Notes: generated from the sequence alone by a model not told the origin. Counted from the stretch's first letter, positions 15,702-25,080 are shown. The stretch is 59,321 nucleotides of DNA from Caballeronia arvi (GCF_001544695.2 NZ_FCOM02000050.1:1-59321); one strand, 5' to 3'. Translations and numbers: made by a program.

Positions 15702-17522
15702 TCAGCCCCGCAACCAGCGCTCGCGCCACTGTTTCGACGGCCCGCGCCCGTCGATGGCCGTCAGCACGTAGCGCGCGACTTCCGGTCCGTCGAGCTTCAG
15801 TTCGGTGCGGCGCAGTTCGTCGCGGCGGAACGCGTGCACTTCCACCTTCGCGCCCGGCGAATAGCGCGACATCAGCGCGTCGAAATTCGATCCGGTGACG
15901 CGCAGCCCGTCGATCGCGACGAGCACGTCGCCCGCCGACAATCCCGCCTTCTGCGCCGCGCTGCCTTCGTGGACGACGGCGAGCGTGCAATCCGCGCCGC
16001 CGCGCACGCGCACGCCGAACGTGGGTTTCAGCGACGCGCCGTTGCCCGGCAGATCCGGGGCGAGCGCGATGCCGAACGGCTCGAAGAGCGCGTCGAGCGG
16101 CAGGTCACGCGTCCCGCGCACGCCATCGCGGAAGAGCGAGCGCAGGTCGGCGCCAGTCGCTTCGGCGAAAAGCGGCTCGACGTCTTCTTCCCGCACGCCG
16201 CGCGGCTTGCCGTTGTAGAAGTCGCGGCCGTAGCGCTGCCACAGAAGGCGCATCACATCGTCGAGCGATTTGCGGTTGTCCGTTTGCGCGCGGATCGAGA
16301 GATCGAACGCCAACGCAACGAGCGAGCCTTTCTGGTAGTAGCTGACGATCGCGTTCGGCGCGTTTTCGTCGGCGCGGTAGTACTTCACCCACGCGTCGAA
16401 CGAGCTCTGCGCGACGGATTGCTTGAGCCGCCCGCTGCCGCGCAGCACGCCACCGATCGTCTTGCCGACCAGGCTGAAGTAATCGCCCGTCGAGATGAGG
16501 CCGCTGCGCACGAGCATCAGATCGTCGTAATACGACGTGAAGCCTTCGAAGAGCCACAGAAGCGACGTGTAATTTTCCTGCGACAGATCGTACGGCGCGA
16601 AGGTCGCAGGCTTGATGCGCTTCACATTCCACGTATGGAAATACTCGTGGCTGCACAGGCCGAGATACGTCCGATAACCATCGGTCATTTCCGGACGGCC
16701 CTGCACCGGAAGGTCCGTGCGATTGCAGATCAGAGCCGTCGATGCGCGGTGTTCAAGCCCGCCGTACCCATCGCTGACGGCGACGGTCATGAACACGTAG
16801 CGGTCCATCGGCGCTTTCTTCGTGCGGGGCTCGAACAGTGCGATCTGCGCTTCGCATACACGCTTGAGATCGGTCGCGAGCCGGTTCATGTCGAGATTGA
16901 CGACACGCCCCGAGATCACGATGTCATGCTTCACGCCGTGCGCGGTGAAGCTGCCGAGCGCGAATTCGCCGAGCGTGACGGGATGATCGGCGAGTTCGTC
17001 GTAGTTCGCCGCCTCATACATGCCGAAGCCGTAGCGCTTCGTGCCGCGCGCCTCGGCGAGCGCCGTCGCGACGCGCCAGTTGCGGTACGCGCCGCCCTGC
17101 GGCGGCTGGATATCGACGATGCAAGGCGCGCCCGACTGCCCTTCCACGGCGAGAAACGTGCTCGTGGCATTGAAGAAGCCGACGGTATCGTCGAGATGCG
17201 CGGCGCGCACCGACACGTCCCACGCGTAGACCTCATAGCGCAGCGTGATCGGGCCCTCGACCGGTGCGGCCTGCCACGCGTGCTTGTCGATCTTCTCGAT
17301 CGCGACCTTTCGGCCCGCTGCGTTGAATGCCTGGAGCGTCACGATATTGCGCGCGAACTCGCGGATCATGTAGCTACCCGGAATCCAGACCGGCAGCATG
17401 AAGCGCTGTCCGGCGGGATCGGGCTCGGCGACCGTCAGCGTCACTTCGAAGAGATGCGCGGCGGGATTTTTCGGAACGATGCTGTAGCGCACGGGCTGCG
17501 CGGCTTGCATGAGCGGTGTCAT
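15702..17522 (-). CDS. M61 family metallopeptidase (glycyl aminopeptidase type) with PDZ domain
   Basis: A 606-residue protein. An N-terminal beta-rich domain (about 1-190) is followed by a thermolysin-like catalytic domain with the zinc motif SHEYFHTWNVKR, whose HEYFH is the HExxH site, and a downstream EGFTSYYDDL glutamate. A C-terminal PDZ domain (about 500-590) contains AAQKAGLSAGDVLVAIDGLRV. This is the domain order of M61 glycyl aminopeptidases. No signal peptide is evident, so a cytoplasmic or loosely associated location is likely. AAGGA, eight bases before the ATG at 17522, fixes the start; the frame is open 71 codons further up. Confidence 0.85.
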   Translation of the reverse strand: MTPLMQAAQPVRYSIVPKNPAAHLFEVTLTVAEPDPAGQRFMLPVWIPGSYMIREFARNIVTLQAFNAAGRKVAIEKIDKHAWQAAPVEGPITLRYEVYAWDVSVRAAHLDDTVGFFNATSTFLAVEGQSGAPCIVDIQPPQGGAYRNWRVATALAEARGTKRYGFGMYEAANYDELADHPVTLGEFALGSFTAHGVKHDIVISGRVVNLDMNRLATDLKRVCEAQIALFEPRTKKAPMDRYVFMTVAVSDGYGGLEHRASTALICNRTDLPVQGRPEMTDGYRTYLGLCSHEYFHTWNVKRIKPATFAPYDLSQENYTSLLWLFEGFTSYYDDLMLVRSGLISTGDYFSLVGKTIGGVLRGSGRLKQSVAQSSFDAWVKYYRADENAPNAIVSYYQKGSLVALAFDLSIRAQTDNRKSLDDVMRLLWQRYGRDFYNGKPRGVREEDVEPLFAEATGADLRSLFRDGVRGTRDLPLDALFEPFGIALAPDLPGNGASLKPTFGVRVRGGADCTLAVVHEGSAAQKAGLSAGDVLVAIDGLRVTGSNFDALMSRYSPGAKVEVHAFRRDELRRTELKLDGPEVARYVLTAIDGRGPSKQWRERWLRG

Positions 17523-17615
17523 CTCGATGTCCTTGTTCTTGTTCTGGGCGGCCCGTACGAATAAGCGCGCCCGGCGCCTTGCTTCATTACGCTGCGCTTT
17601 CGCAAAAGCAAGGCC

Positions 17616-17646
17616 GTAAAACACAGGAGGCGCATGACGCGCCTCC
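17616..17646 (-). terminator. Intrinsic terminator after dsbC
   Basis: Stem GGAGGCGC/GCGCCTCC (17626-17633 with 17639-17646) with a 5-nt loop. Reading the minus strand, it lies just past the dsbC stop and is followed by TGTGTTTTAC. Confidence 0.65.
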
Positions 17647-17667
17647 CTTCCTCGTTTCGCGCCGCGC

Positions 17668-18399
17668 TCAGCGCACGGCGGACAGTTCTTTTTCGAGCCG
17701 GTCGGCGGGCACGGCGCCCGGCAGACGCCGGCCATCGGCGAGGAACACGGTCGGCGTGCCGCTGACGTTCATCGAGCGGCCGAGCTTCAGGTTCTTGTCG
17801 ATGGCGGTCGTGTCGCACGACGCGGCCGTGCTCGGCGCCTTGTGATCGAGCATCCAGCTTTCCCACGTCACGCCGCGATCCTTCGAGCACCAGATCGACT
17901 TCGACTTGGCCGTCGAATCGGGCGAGAGCACCGGATACAGGAAGGTGTAGACGGTCACGTTGTCGATCGACTTCAGCGTCGATTCGAGCTGCTTGCAATA
18001 CGGGCAGTTCGGATCGGAGAACACGGCGATCTTGCGGCTGCCGTTGCCCTTCACAACCTTTACCGCATTCTCGAACGGCAGCTTCGCGAAATCGATCTTG
18101 TTGGTTTCGGCGAGCCGCGCTTCGGTCAGATTTTTGCTGTTGCGCGTATCGACGAGATCGCCGATCAGCACGTAGTTGCCGGTTGCATCGCTATAGACGA
18201 TCTGCGAGCCGAGATTCACTTCGTAGAGGCCGGGAATGTCGGTCTTCTGGATGCTCTTGATGGTCGCGTCGCCCATGCGCGATTCGAGCGTCGATTTGAG
18301 CTTGTCGGTAGTCTGATCGGCCTGCGCCGAGCAGCCCATGCCGAGCGTCACGGCGAGCGCCGCGGCCGTCGCGAGGGCAAAGCGAAAAGTGGTTTTCAT
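17668..18399 (-). CDS. dsbC: Thiol:disulfide interchange protein DsbC
   Basis: A 243-residue periplasmic disulfide isomerase. The signal peptide occupies about 1-27 (cleavage likely after AQA). A DsbC dimerisation domain follows (about 30-100), then a thioredoxin domain with the redox motif CPYC (132-135) and the cis-proline loop SGTPTVFL. A second cysteine pair in the C-terminal domain (WCSK and ASCD) is also present, as in E. coli DsbC. It reshuffles wrong disulfides and depends on DsbD. AGGAAATCCG precedes the ATG. It lies directly downstream of the UbiH-type gene on the same strand. Confidence 0.92.
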   Translation of the reverse strand: MKTTFRFALATAAALAVTLGMGCSAQADQTTDKLKSTLESRMGDATIKSIQKTDIPGLYEVNLGSQIVYSDATGNYVLIGDLVDTRNSKNLTEARLAETNKIDFAKLPFENAVKVVKGNGSRKIAVFSDPNCPYCKQLESTLKSIDNVTVYTFLYPVLSPDSTAKSKSIWCSKDRGVTWESWMLDHKAPSTAASCDTTAIDKNLKLGRSMNVSGTPTVFLADGRRLPGAVPADRLEKELSAVR

Positions 18400-18466
18400 G
18401 CGGATTTCCTGTGAGTCGCCTGAGCGTAACGCGTGCGTCGCGTCTGTGGAATATCAACGGACTGTT

Positions 18467-19639
18467 TCAGCCGAGCGCCGCCGACACCAGCCAGCGCTTG
18501 ACGAGCGGCTGCGCCCCGACGAACGCCATGCCGGTGTTGCGGATCGCGCGCGCAAGCGTGCCCGGCACGGCAAAGAGCCGCTGCAGGCCATCGGTTGCGA
18601 ACATGAGCTTCTGAATGTCTTCGCGGCGCGCGCGTTCGTAGCGGCGCAGCAAAATGGGATCGCCGAGATCGCGGAACGACTCCTTGTTCGCGATGACATC
18701 CGCGAGCGCGGCGACGTCGCGCAGGCCGAGGTTCATGCCCTGCCCCGCGAGCGGATGAATCAGATGCGCGGCATCGCCGACGAGCGCGACGCGCGGCGCG
18801 ATCAGCTTGTCGACGGTTTGCAGCCCGAGCGGAAAGCCCTGCGCGGGCGTCACGCAGTCGAGCGTGCCGAGCATGTTTTGCGTCGCGTTCTCGACTTCCG
18901 CTGCGAGCTGCGCCGGATCGAGCGCAAGCAATTCGTCTGCGTGCTCCGTGCGCGCCGACCAGACGAGCGATACGTGATCGCCCGGCAACGGCAGCAGCGC
19001 GATGATTTCGGTATCGCGGAACCATTGATACGCCGTCTCGCCGTGCGGCTTTTCGGCCTTGAAATTGGCGACGACGCCCGTTTGCCGGTAGTCGCGCCGA
19101 TTCATCTTCGCGCCCATTTGCGCGCGCACCCAGGAATGCGCGCCATCCGCGCCGACGATCAGATCCGTTTCGAGCATTTCGCCGCTCGCGAGCGCGATGT
19201 GCGCCGCGTCGGGTTCGACCGTCATGCCCTGCGCGCGCGATTCGAACCACGACAGGCTCGGCTGAAAGCGCAGCGCAGTATCGAGCGATTGTTCGATCAG
19301 CGACGATTCCACGATCCACGCGAGCTGCGGCACGGACGCCTGGAACGCCGAGAAATGCAGTTCCGCGTGAGCATCGCCGAAGACGCGCATGTCGAATACG
19401 GGGCCGAGACGCGAGCGATCGAGCGCCTGCCAGACGCGCAGTCGTTCCAGCAGCGTCTGCGAGCTCGACGACAGCGCGTAGATGCGCGAATCGAACGCGG
19501 CGCCCGGCGGCAGCCCCGCGGCCCGCGACGCGATGAGCGCCGTGCGCAGCCCGGATTGCGCGAGCGCGAGCGCGGCCGTCTTGCCGACGAGCCCGCCGCC
19601 GACGACGACAGCGTGAAATTTGAGGGGATGCGGAGTCAT
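18467..19639 (-). CDS. UbiH/UbiF-family FAD-dependent hydroxylase
   Basis: A 390-residue class A flavoprotein monooxygenase. It has the dinucleotide fold VVVGGGLVGKTAALALAQSG at 11-30, the DG motif VGADGAHSWVR, and the second FAD motif RVALVGDAAHLIHPLAGQG. This set is typical of ubiquinone ring hydroxylases. Which ring carbon it acts on cannot be told from sequence. It precedes dsbC. A TATAAT box only six bases upstream of the ATG suggests a leaderless or very short-leader transcript. Confidence 0.85.
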   Translation of the reverse strand: MTPHPLKFHAVVVGGGLVGKTAALALAQSGLRTALIASRAAGLPPGAAFDSRIYALSSSSQTLLERLRVWQALDRSRLGPVFDMRVFGDAHAELHFSAFQASVPQLAWIVESSLIEQSLDTALRFQPSLSWFESRAQGMTVEPDAAHIALASGEMLETDLIVGADGAHSWVRAQMGAKMNRRDYRQTGVVANFKAEKPHGETAYQWFRDTEIIALLPLPGDHVSLVWSARTEHADELLALDPAQLAAEVENATQNMLGTLDCVTPAQGFPLGLQTVDKLIAPRVALVGDAAHLIHPLAGQGMNLGLRDVAALADVIANKESFRDLGDPILLRRYERARREDIQKLMFATDGLQRLFAVPGTLARAIRNTGMAFVGAQPLVKRWLVSAALG

Positions 19640-19645
19640 CCGGGC

Positions 19646-19651
19646 ATTATA
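19646..19651 (-). promoter_or_regulatory. Candidate -10 box of the UbiH-type gene
   Basis: A perfect TATAAT on the minus strand ends 6 nt before the start codon at 19639, so initiation would fall at or near the A of the ATG. No good -35 box is seen at 16-18 nt. The box may therefore be fortuitous, or used with an activator. Confidence 0.35.
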
Positions 19652-19850
19652 GCCGTGGGGTACGAACGGGTTTGTCCGCCGCGCGCAAGCGGAGTTAGGG
19701 CGTCGGGACCGGCGTTACAATAGCGGTTTGCCCGGCCGCCCGATGCGGCCACAGCCGGGGCGCGCCTGAGCGTTTGCGGCCCGCCCATCGCGCACCATTT
19801 TTGACGAAACCCGCGCGGCGAAGCGCCGTCTCACCAGTTCGAAGGATTCC

Positions 19851-20945
19851 ATGAGCCTCCAATGCGGCATCGTCGGCTTGCCTAACGTCGGCAAGTCCAC
19901 GCTTTTCAATGCTTTGACCAAGGCCGGCATCGCCGCCGAAAATTACCCGTTTTGCACGATCGAGCCGAACGTCGGCGTCGTCGAAGTGCCCGACGCGCGC
20001 CTCACGGCGCTCGCCGAAATCGTGAAGCCCGAGCGCATCCTGCCGGCGGTGGTCGAATTCGTCGATATCGCGGGACTCGTGGCGGGCGCGTCGAAGGGTG
20101 AAGGCCTCGGCAACCAGTTCCTCGCGAACATCCGCGAGACGGATGCGATCACGCACGTCGTGCGCTGCTTCGAAGACGAGAACGTCATTCACGTCGCGGG
20201 CAAGATCGATCCGATCGAGGATATCGAAGTCATCAACACGGAACTTGCGCTCGCGGATCTCGCGACGGTCGAGAAGGCTTACACGCGTTACTCGAAGGCC
20301 GCGAAGTCAGGCAACGACAAGGAAGCCGCGAAGCTCGTCGCCGTGCTCGAAAAAGTGCGCGCGCAGCTCGATCAGGCGAAGCCGGTGCGCGGTCTTTCGC
20401 TCTCGGACGAAGAGCAATTGACGATCAAACCGCTCTGCCTGATCACGTCGAAGCCGACGATGTACGTCGCCAACGTGAAGGACGACGGCTTCGAGAACAA
20501 CCCGTATCTCGACGCGGTGCGCAAGCACGCGGAAGCGGAGAACGCGCCGGTGGTCGCGGTGTGCGCGGCGATCGAAGCGGAAATCGCCGATCTCGAGGAT
20601 CCCGACAAGCTCGAATTTCTCGCCGACATGGGCATGGACGAGCCGGGTCTGAATCGCGTGATTCGCGCGGGGTTCAAGTTGCTTGGATTGCAGACGTATT
20701 TCACGGCGGGCGTGAAGGAAGTGCGCGCGTGGACGATTCATATCGGCGATACGGCGCCTCAGGCGGCTGGCGCGATTCATACGGATTTCGAGCGCGGGTT
20801 CATTCGTGCTCAGACGATTTCGTTCGATGACTACATCGCGTTCAAGGGCGAGCAAGGGGCTAAGGAAGCCGGGAAGATGCGGGCCGAGGGTAAGGAGTAT
20901 GTGGTGCATGACGGGGATGTCATGAATTTCTTGTTCAACGTGTAA
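19851..20945 (+). CDS. ychF: Redox-regulated ATPase YchF (Obg-family)
   Basis: A 364-residue P-loop protein. The Walker A motif GLPNVGKSTLFN is at 8-19, the G2/G3 region has VEFVDIAGLVAGASKGEGLG, and the specificity motif NVKD replaces the usual NKxD, explaining the ATP preference of the family. A C-terminal TGS domain is seen around TYFTAGVKEVRAWTIHIGDT. YchF binds ribosomes and is linked to oxidative-stress responses. AAGGA precedes the ATG. Downstream lies a strong terminator and then the restriction-modification block. Confidence 0.95.
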   Translation: MSLQCGIVGLPNVGKSTLFNALTKAGIAAENYPFCTIEPNVGVVEVPDARLTALAEIVKPERILPAVVEFVDIAGLVAGASKGEGLGNQFLANIRETDAITHVVRCFEDENVIHVAGKIDPIEDIEVINTELALADLATVEKAYTRYSKAAKSGNDKEAAKLVAVLEKVRAQLDQAKPVRGLSLSDEEQLTIKPLCLITSKPTMYVANVKDDGFENNPYLDAVRKHAEAENAPVVAVCAAIEAEIADLEDPDKLEFLADMGMDEPGLNRVIRAGFKLLGLQTYFTAGVKEVRAWTIHIGDTAPQAAGAIHTDFERGFIRAQTISFDDYIAFKGEQGAKEAGKMRAEGKEYVVHDGDVMNFLFNV

Positions 20946-20952
20946 GCGTCAA
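20941..20952 (+). repeat. 12-bp direct repeat, left copy (restriction-modification block boundary)
   Basis: TGTAAGCGTCAA spans the ychF stop codon. The identical 12 bases recur at 29192-29203 across the hsdR stop codon. In both places a similar terminator hairpin starting with GCGGAGT follows, 27 nt and 30 nt later respectively. The pair brackets the whole restriction-modification operon. Confidence 0.6.
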
Positions 20953-20979
20953 ATTTAGTTAATTGGGTTGCGGTGATAG

Positions 20980-21018
20980 GCGGAGTTCCCTGATAAAGGG
21001 GATTCCGCTTTTTTTTTT
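20980..21018 (+). terminator. Intrinsic terminator after ychF
   Basis: An 11-bp stem (20980-20990 with 20998-21008, including two G-T pairs) with a 7-nt loop, followed by ten T residues. It is a textbook intrinsic terminator, 34 bp past the ychF stop. Confidence 0.9.
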
Positions 21019-21313
21019 GTCGCCATTTCTTGCTGTTGAAGCGCAGCAGAATTTTCAGCTCGTCGCTTCGATGCCACGAAACATCGAAGCGACGACTGCG
21101 GAGGACCTTCGATCAAGAAGTAACTCACACGCTAATTCATACCGTTGAGCAGGCTTGCTCAAACAAGCGGTAGCTAAAGACAATCAAAAATATGCTGAGA
21201 TTCACGATTTTCAATAAATTTAGTATTGCTATGAAAATCGCGGTTGGCGAGATGGTCAAGTCAACCTTGACTCCGCTGGAAAGACCAATTCAGAACTAAG
21301 AACTAAAGCGCTG
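21019..21313. other. AT-richer upstream region of hsdM with three inverted repeats
   Basis: This stretch is less GC-rich than the surrounding chromosome and holds no credible gene. Three dyad structures are visible. The first is a perfect 14-bp stem TCGTCGCTTCGATG/CATCGAAGCGACGA (21060-21073 with 21082-21095) with an 8-nt loop. The second is TTGAGCA/TGCTCAA (21145-21151 with 21156-21162), nested inside TACCG/CGGTA (21140-21144 with 21168-21172). The third is GTCAAG/CTTGAC (21255-21260 with 21266-21271), 42 nt before hsdM. None has a T-run, so regulatory or recombination roles are more likely than termination. Confidence 0.55.
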
Positions 21314-23683
21314 ATGACGCACGCACGACAGCAAGATCAAAGCCAAATCAAGTGGGTAGCCGATTTCATCTGGAACATAGCCGATGACCGCCTGCGCGAT
21401 GTATACGTGCGTGGCAAGTACCGCGACGTGATCCTCCCCTTCACCGTGCTGCGGCGGATCGATGCGGTGTTGGAGCCAACGAAACAGGCGCTCTTGGCAC
21501 GCAAAAAACTGCTGGACAGCGCCGGAGTGGCGAACCAGGACGGCGCACTACAGGCCGCTGCCGGACAAGCCTTCTACAACGTTTCTGATTTCACGTTAGC
21601 GAAACTCAAGGCCAGCGCCGCCGGGCAGCGCCTGCGCGAAGACTTTATCGCCTATCTGGATGGCTTCTCTCCCAACGTGGGGGAAATCCTGACCAAGTTC
21701 AATTTCCGTAACCAGATCCAGAAGCTCGTCGATGCCCACATCCTGGGCTACCTGATTGAAGACTTTCTCGATCCCGAGGTCAATCTTTCGCCGCTGCCGG
21801 TCAAGGACGCTGACGGACGTGTCAAGCTGCCGGCGCTCGACAACCACGGCATGGGCACGGTGTTCGAGGAGTTGATCCGCCGCTTCAATGAAGAGAACAA
21901 CGAAGAGGCGGGCGAGCACTTCACGCCGCGCGATGTGGTCATGCTCATGGCCAAATTGCTCTTTCTGCCGGTGGAAGATCGCATCGAATCTTCCACCTAT
22001 TCGCTCTATGACGGCTCCTGCGGCACTGGCGGAATGCTTACCGTTGCGGAAGAAGCCTTGAAGCAGTTGGCCGAGCAGCACGGTAAGGATGTCTCCATCC
22101 ATCTGTTCGGACAGGAAATCAGCGACGAAACCTACGCCATCTGTAAGGCCGACCTGTTGTTAAAGGGCGAAGGCGCGGAAGCGGGGAACATCGTAGGCGG
22201 TGCGGACAAGTCCACGCTGTCGGCCGACCAGTTTCGCAGCCGCGACTTCGATTTCATGATCTCGAATCCGCCTTACGGCAAAAGCTGGAAGACGGATTTG
22301 GAACGCATGGGCGGGAAAAAGGAATTCAACGATCCGCGCTTTTTCGTCAAGCACGGTGGCGACGCCGAATTCAAGCTCATCACCCGCTCAAGCGACGGGC
22401 AACTCATGTTCTTGGTGAACAAGCTGTCGAAGATGAAACACGACACCGCGCTCGGCAGCCGCATCGCCCTCGTTCACAATGGCTCGGCTCTGTTTACCGG
22501 CGATGCAGGTCAGGGCGAGAGCAACATCCGGCGCTGGGTGCTGGAGAACGACTGGCTTGAAGCCGTCATCGCCTTGCCGCTCAACATCTTCTATAACACC
22601 GGCATCGCGACCTACATCTGGGTGCTGGCCAACAAGAAGGCCAAGGATCGCGAGGGCAAGGTGCAGTTGATCGATGCCAGCAAGTGGTACGCACCAATGC
22701 GGCGCAATCTTGGCAAGAAGAATTGCGAGCTAGCCGAGACCGACATTCAGCGCATTCTTGACCTCTACTTGGGTAAGAAGCAGGAAACAGCGCAGTCCAA
22801 ATGGTTCGACACACAGGACTTCGGCTACTGGAAGATCACCGTCGAGCGCCCGCTGCGCCTGAAAAGCCAATTGAAAACCAGTGCGATCGACACCCTGCGC
22901 TACGCCAGCGGCGATGAAGTCTTGCGTGCCGAAATCTACGCCCTGCACGGCGACACGCTCTACACCGATTTCGCCAAGTTGAAACCTGAGATAGAGGCGT
23001 GGCTCAAGGGCGACGGCGAGGACGAAGACGCCACCGAGGACAGCGACGAGGGCGGCGCAACAGGTAGGAAGGCGGTGTCCGAAAAAAACCGCAAGAAGCT
23101 GCTTGATGATACGACCTGGCTGCGCGACAAGGCGCTGCTCGATCTGGCGCGGCTGGCGCAGAAAGAGTTAGGGCAAGCGATGTTCGACGACCACAACGTC
23201 TTGCGAGCGAAGTTCGACGCGGCGATGAAAGTGCACGACAAAAAACTTAGCGCTGCGGACAGGAAAGCCATCTTCAAAGCCGTGAGTTGGCGCGACGAGG
23301 CCGCGCCGCCAGTGGTCGCCAGGCGTATGAAGCTGAAAAAGGATGAAAACTTTGAACCCGGTTTCGACGGCGTGTATATGGAAACCGTGGGCAAGGATCG
23401 CTTCACGGTCGAGTACGAACCTGACAGCGACCTGCGCGATACGGAGCAGGTACCGCTGAAGGAACCGGGCGGCATCGGCGCCTTCTTCGAGCGCGAAGTG
23501 CTGCCGCACGCGCCGGATGCGTGGATCGATGGTGAAAAGACCCAGATCGGCTACGAGATTTCCTTCGCTCGCTTTTTCTACCAGCCGGTGCCGCTGCGTT
23601 CGCTGGAAGCGATCAGGGCCGACATTTTGAAGATTGAGAGGCAGACGGAAGGCTTGCTAGACAAGATCGTGGGGGTGGCGTGA
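21314..23683 (+). CDS. hsdM: Type I restriction-modification system, DNA methyltransferase subunit
   Basis: A 789-residue N6-adenine methyltransferase subunit. An N-terminal helical HsdM domain (about 10-170) is followed by the methylase core with motif I YDGSCGTGGML (about 233-243) and catalytic motif NPPY (about 318-321). HsdM proteins are often nearer 500 residues; here the C-terminal 250 or so residues form an extension with a very acidic linker (about 565-580, rich in E, D and G). It protects host DNA and is needed for restriction by HsdR. The start has only a weak ribosome-binding site. The gene overlaps hsdS by 4 bp. Confidence 0.93.
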   Translation: MTHARQQDQSQIKWVADFIWNIADDRLRDVYVRGKYRDVILPFTVLRRIDAVLEPTKQALLARKKLLDSAGVANQDGALQAAAGQAFYNVSDFTLAKLKASAAGQRLREDFIAYLDGFSPNVGEILTKFNFRNQIQKLVDAHILGYLIEDFLDPEVNLSPLPVKDADGRVKLPALDNHGMGTVFEELIRRFNEENNEEAGEHFTPRDVVMLMAKLLFLPVEDRIESSTYSLYDGSCGTGGMLTVAEEALKQLAEQHGKDVSIHLFGQEISDETYAICKADLLLKGEGAEAGNIVGGADKSTLSADQFRSRDFDFMISNPPYGKSWKTDLERMGGKKEFNDPRFFVKHGGDAEFKLITRSSDGQLMFLVNKLSKMKHDTALGSRIALVHNGSALFTGDAGQGESNIRRWVLENDWLEAVIALPLNIFYNTGIATYIWVLANKKAKDREGKVQLIDASKWYAPMRRNLGKKNCELAETDIQRILDLYLGKKQETAQSKWFDTQDFGYWKITVERPLRLKSQLKTSAIDTLRYASGDEVLRAEIYALHGDTLYTDFAKLKPEIEAWLKGDGEDEDATEDSDEGGATGRKAVSEKNRKKLLDDTTWLRDKALLDLARLAQKELGQAMFDDHNVLRAKFDAAMKVHDKKLSAADRKAIFKAVSWRDEAAPPVVARRMKLKKDENFEPGFDGVYMETVGKDRFTVEYEPDSDLRDTEQVPLKEPGGIGAFFEREVLPHAPDAWIDGEKTQIGYEISFARFFYQPVPLRSLEAIRADILKIERQTEGLLDKIVGVA

Positions 23684-25080
23684 TGACGAAGGTGGGGTAT
23701 TCGAGCTATCGCGCATCCGGCTTGCCTTGGGTTCCGCAAGTGCCCGAAGGCTGGCAAGTGCTACGCAACGCTCGGCTCTTTGGTCACCGGGTGGAAACAG
23801 GTTTTCCCAATCTGCCCATTCTGGAAGTATCGCTGCGCACCGGTGTGCGCGTGCGCGACATGGAAAACCTGAAGCGCAAGCAGGTAATGAATCACAAGGA
23901 GAAGTACAAGCGCGCGGTCAAGCGTGATATCGCCTACAACATGATGCGCATGTGGCAAGGTGCGGTTGGCCCCGCACCGATCGATGGTTTGGTCAGTCCA
24001 GCCTATGTCGTGGTCAAGCCCTATGCCGAAGCCAACAGCGCCTACTTCAGCTACTTGTTCCGCACCGCCATGTACAAGCGCGAAGTCAATAAGTTTTCGC
24101 GCGGCATCGTGGCTGACCGTAATCGGCTGTACTGGGAATCCTTCAAGCAGATGCCGTCGCTGGTTCCCCCGCGTCCGGAGCAAGACCAGATCGTCGCCTA
24201 CCTGCGCGTGCAGGACGCGCATATCGCCCGCTTTATTAAAGCCAAGCGCGATCTCATTGCGCTGTTGACCGAGCAGAAGCTGCGCCTCATCGACCACGCC
24301 GTCACGCGCGGTATCAATGCATCCGTTAAGTTCAAACCTTCCGGAATCGAGTGGGTGGGCGAGGTGCCGGAGCATTGGGAAGTTCAGCGCCTAAAGAATA
24401 TCGCGCACGTGGTCTTGGGAAAGATGCTGACAACGGAGGCCAAGGGCGAAGGCGAGTTCAGGCCTTATCTGCGCTCGACGAATGTGCAATGGCTCAAACC
24501 TGATGTGCGCGACGTCAAAGAAATGTGGATCACCCGTTCAGAAATGCAACAGCTTCGTGTCCGTAAGGGTGATTTGCTGGTCAGTGAAGGAGGAGAGGTA
24601 GGCCGAGCGTGTCAGTGGCATGACGAACTGCCAGAGTGCTACATCCAGAACTCTGTGCACCGCGTAGCGACGAAGCCTGTCATGCGGCCGGACTTCTTAC
24701 TTCATCAGTTGTTCGTCTATGGCAATTGCGGTCAATTCAACGCCATCGTCAATCGAGTGAGCATCGCTCACCTGACCCGCGAAAAGCTTGTGACTGTCCC
24801 GTTCACAGTTCCACCGATCAAAGAACAACAAGCCATCTGCCGCTGGATTGCCGACGAGTGCCAGCCCCTCGACGAAGCCATTGCCCGCGCCCACGACGAA
24901 ATCACCCTCATCCGCGAATACCGCGACCGTCTGATCGCCGACGCCATCACCGGCCAAGTGGACCTGCGCGGCTGGCGCCCCGGCCCGGACGACGACGTCA
25001 GCGACGACGATCTTGCCGCGCTCGGTGACGATGAGGCGGGCAGCACCGAAGACGAGGACGACACCGATGGCAACGAGTAA
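23680..25080 (+). CDS. hsdS: Type I restriction-modification system, specificity subunit
   Basis: A 466-residue HsdS with two target-recognition domains. Each half opens with the usual motif of the family: SGLPWVPQVPEGWQV near residue 13 and SGIEWVGEVPEHWEV near 222. Each half ends with a long helix that begins with a PPRPEQDQI- or PPIKEQQAI-type segment. The two recognition domains differ clearly, so a bipartite asymmetric target is expected, but its sequence cannot be read from here. The C-terminus is an acidic tail. It overlaps hsdM by 4 bp and the nuclease gene by 14 bp, so all subunits are translated as one unit. Confidence 0.92.
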   Translation: MMTKVGYSSYRASGLPWVPQVPEGWQVLRNARLFGHRVETGFPNLPILEVSLRTGVRVRDMENLKRKQVMNHKEKYKRAVKRDIAYNMMRMWQGAVGPAPIDGLVSPAYVVVKPYAEANSAYFSYLFRTAMYKREVNKFSRGIVADRNRLYWESFKQMPSLVPPRPEQDQIVAYLRVQDAHIARFIKAKRDLIALLTEQKLRLIDHAVTRGINASVKFKPSGIEWVGEVPEHWEVQRLKNIAHVVLGKMLTTEAKGEGEFRPYLRSTNVQWLKPDVRDVKEMWITRSEMQQLRVRKGDLLVSEGGEVGRACQWHDELPECYIQNSVHRVATKPVMRPDFLLHQLFVYGNCGQFNAIVNRVSIAHLTREKLVTVPFTVPPIKEQQAICRWIADECQPLDEAIARAHDEITLIREYRDRLIADAITGQVDLRGWRPGPDDDVSDDDLAALGDDEAGSTEDEDDTDGNE

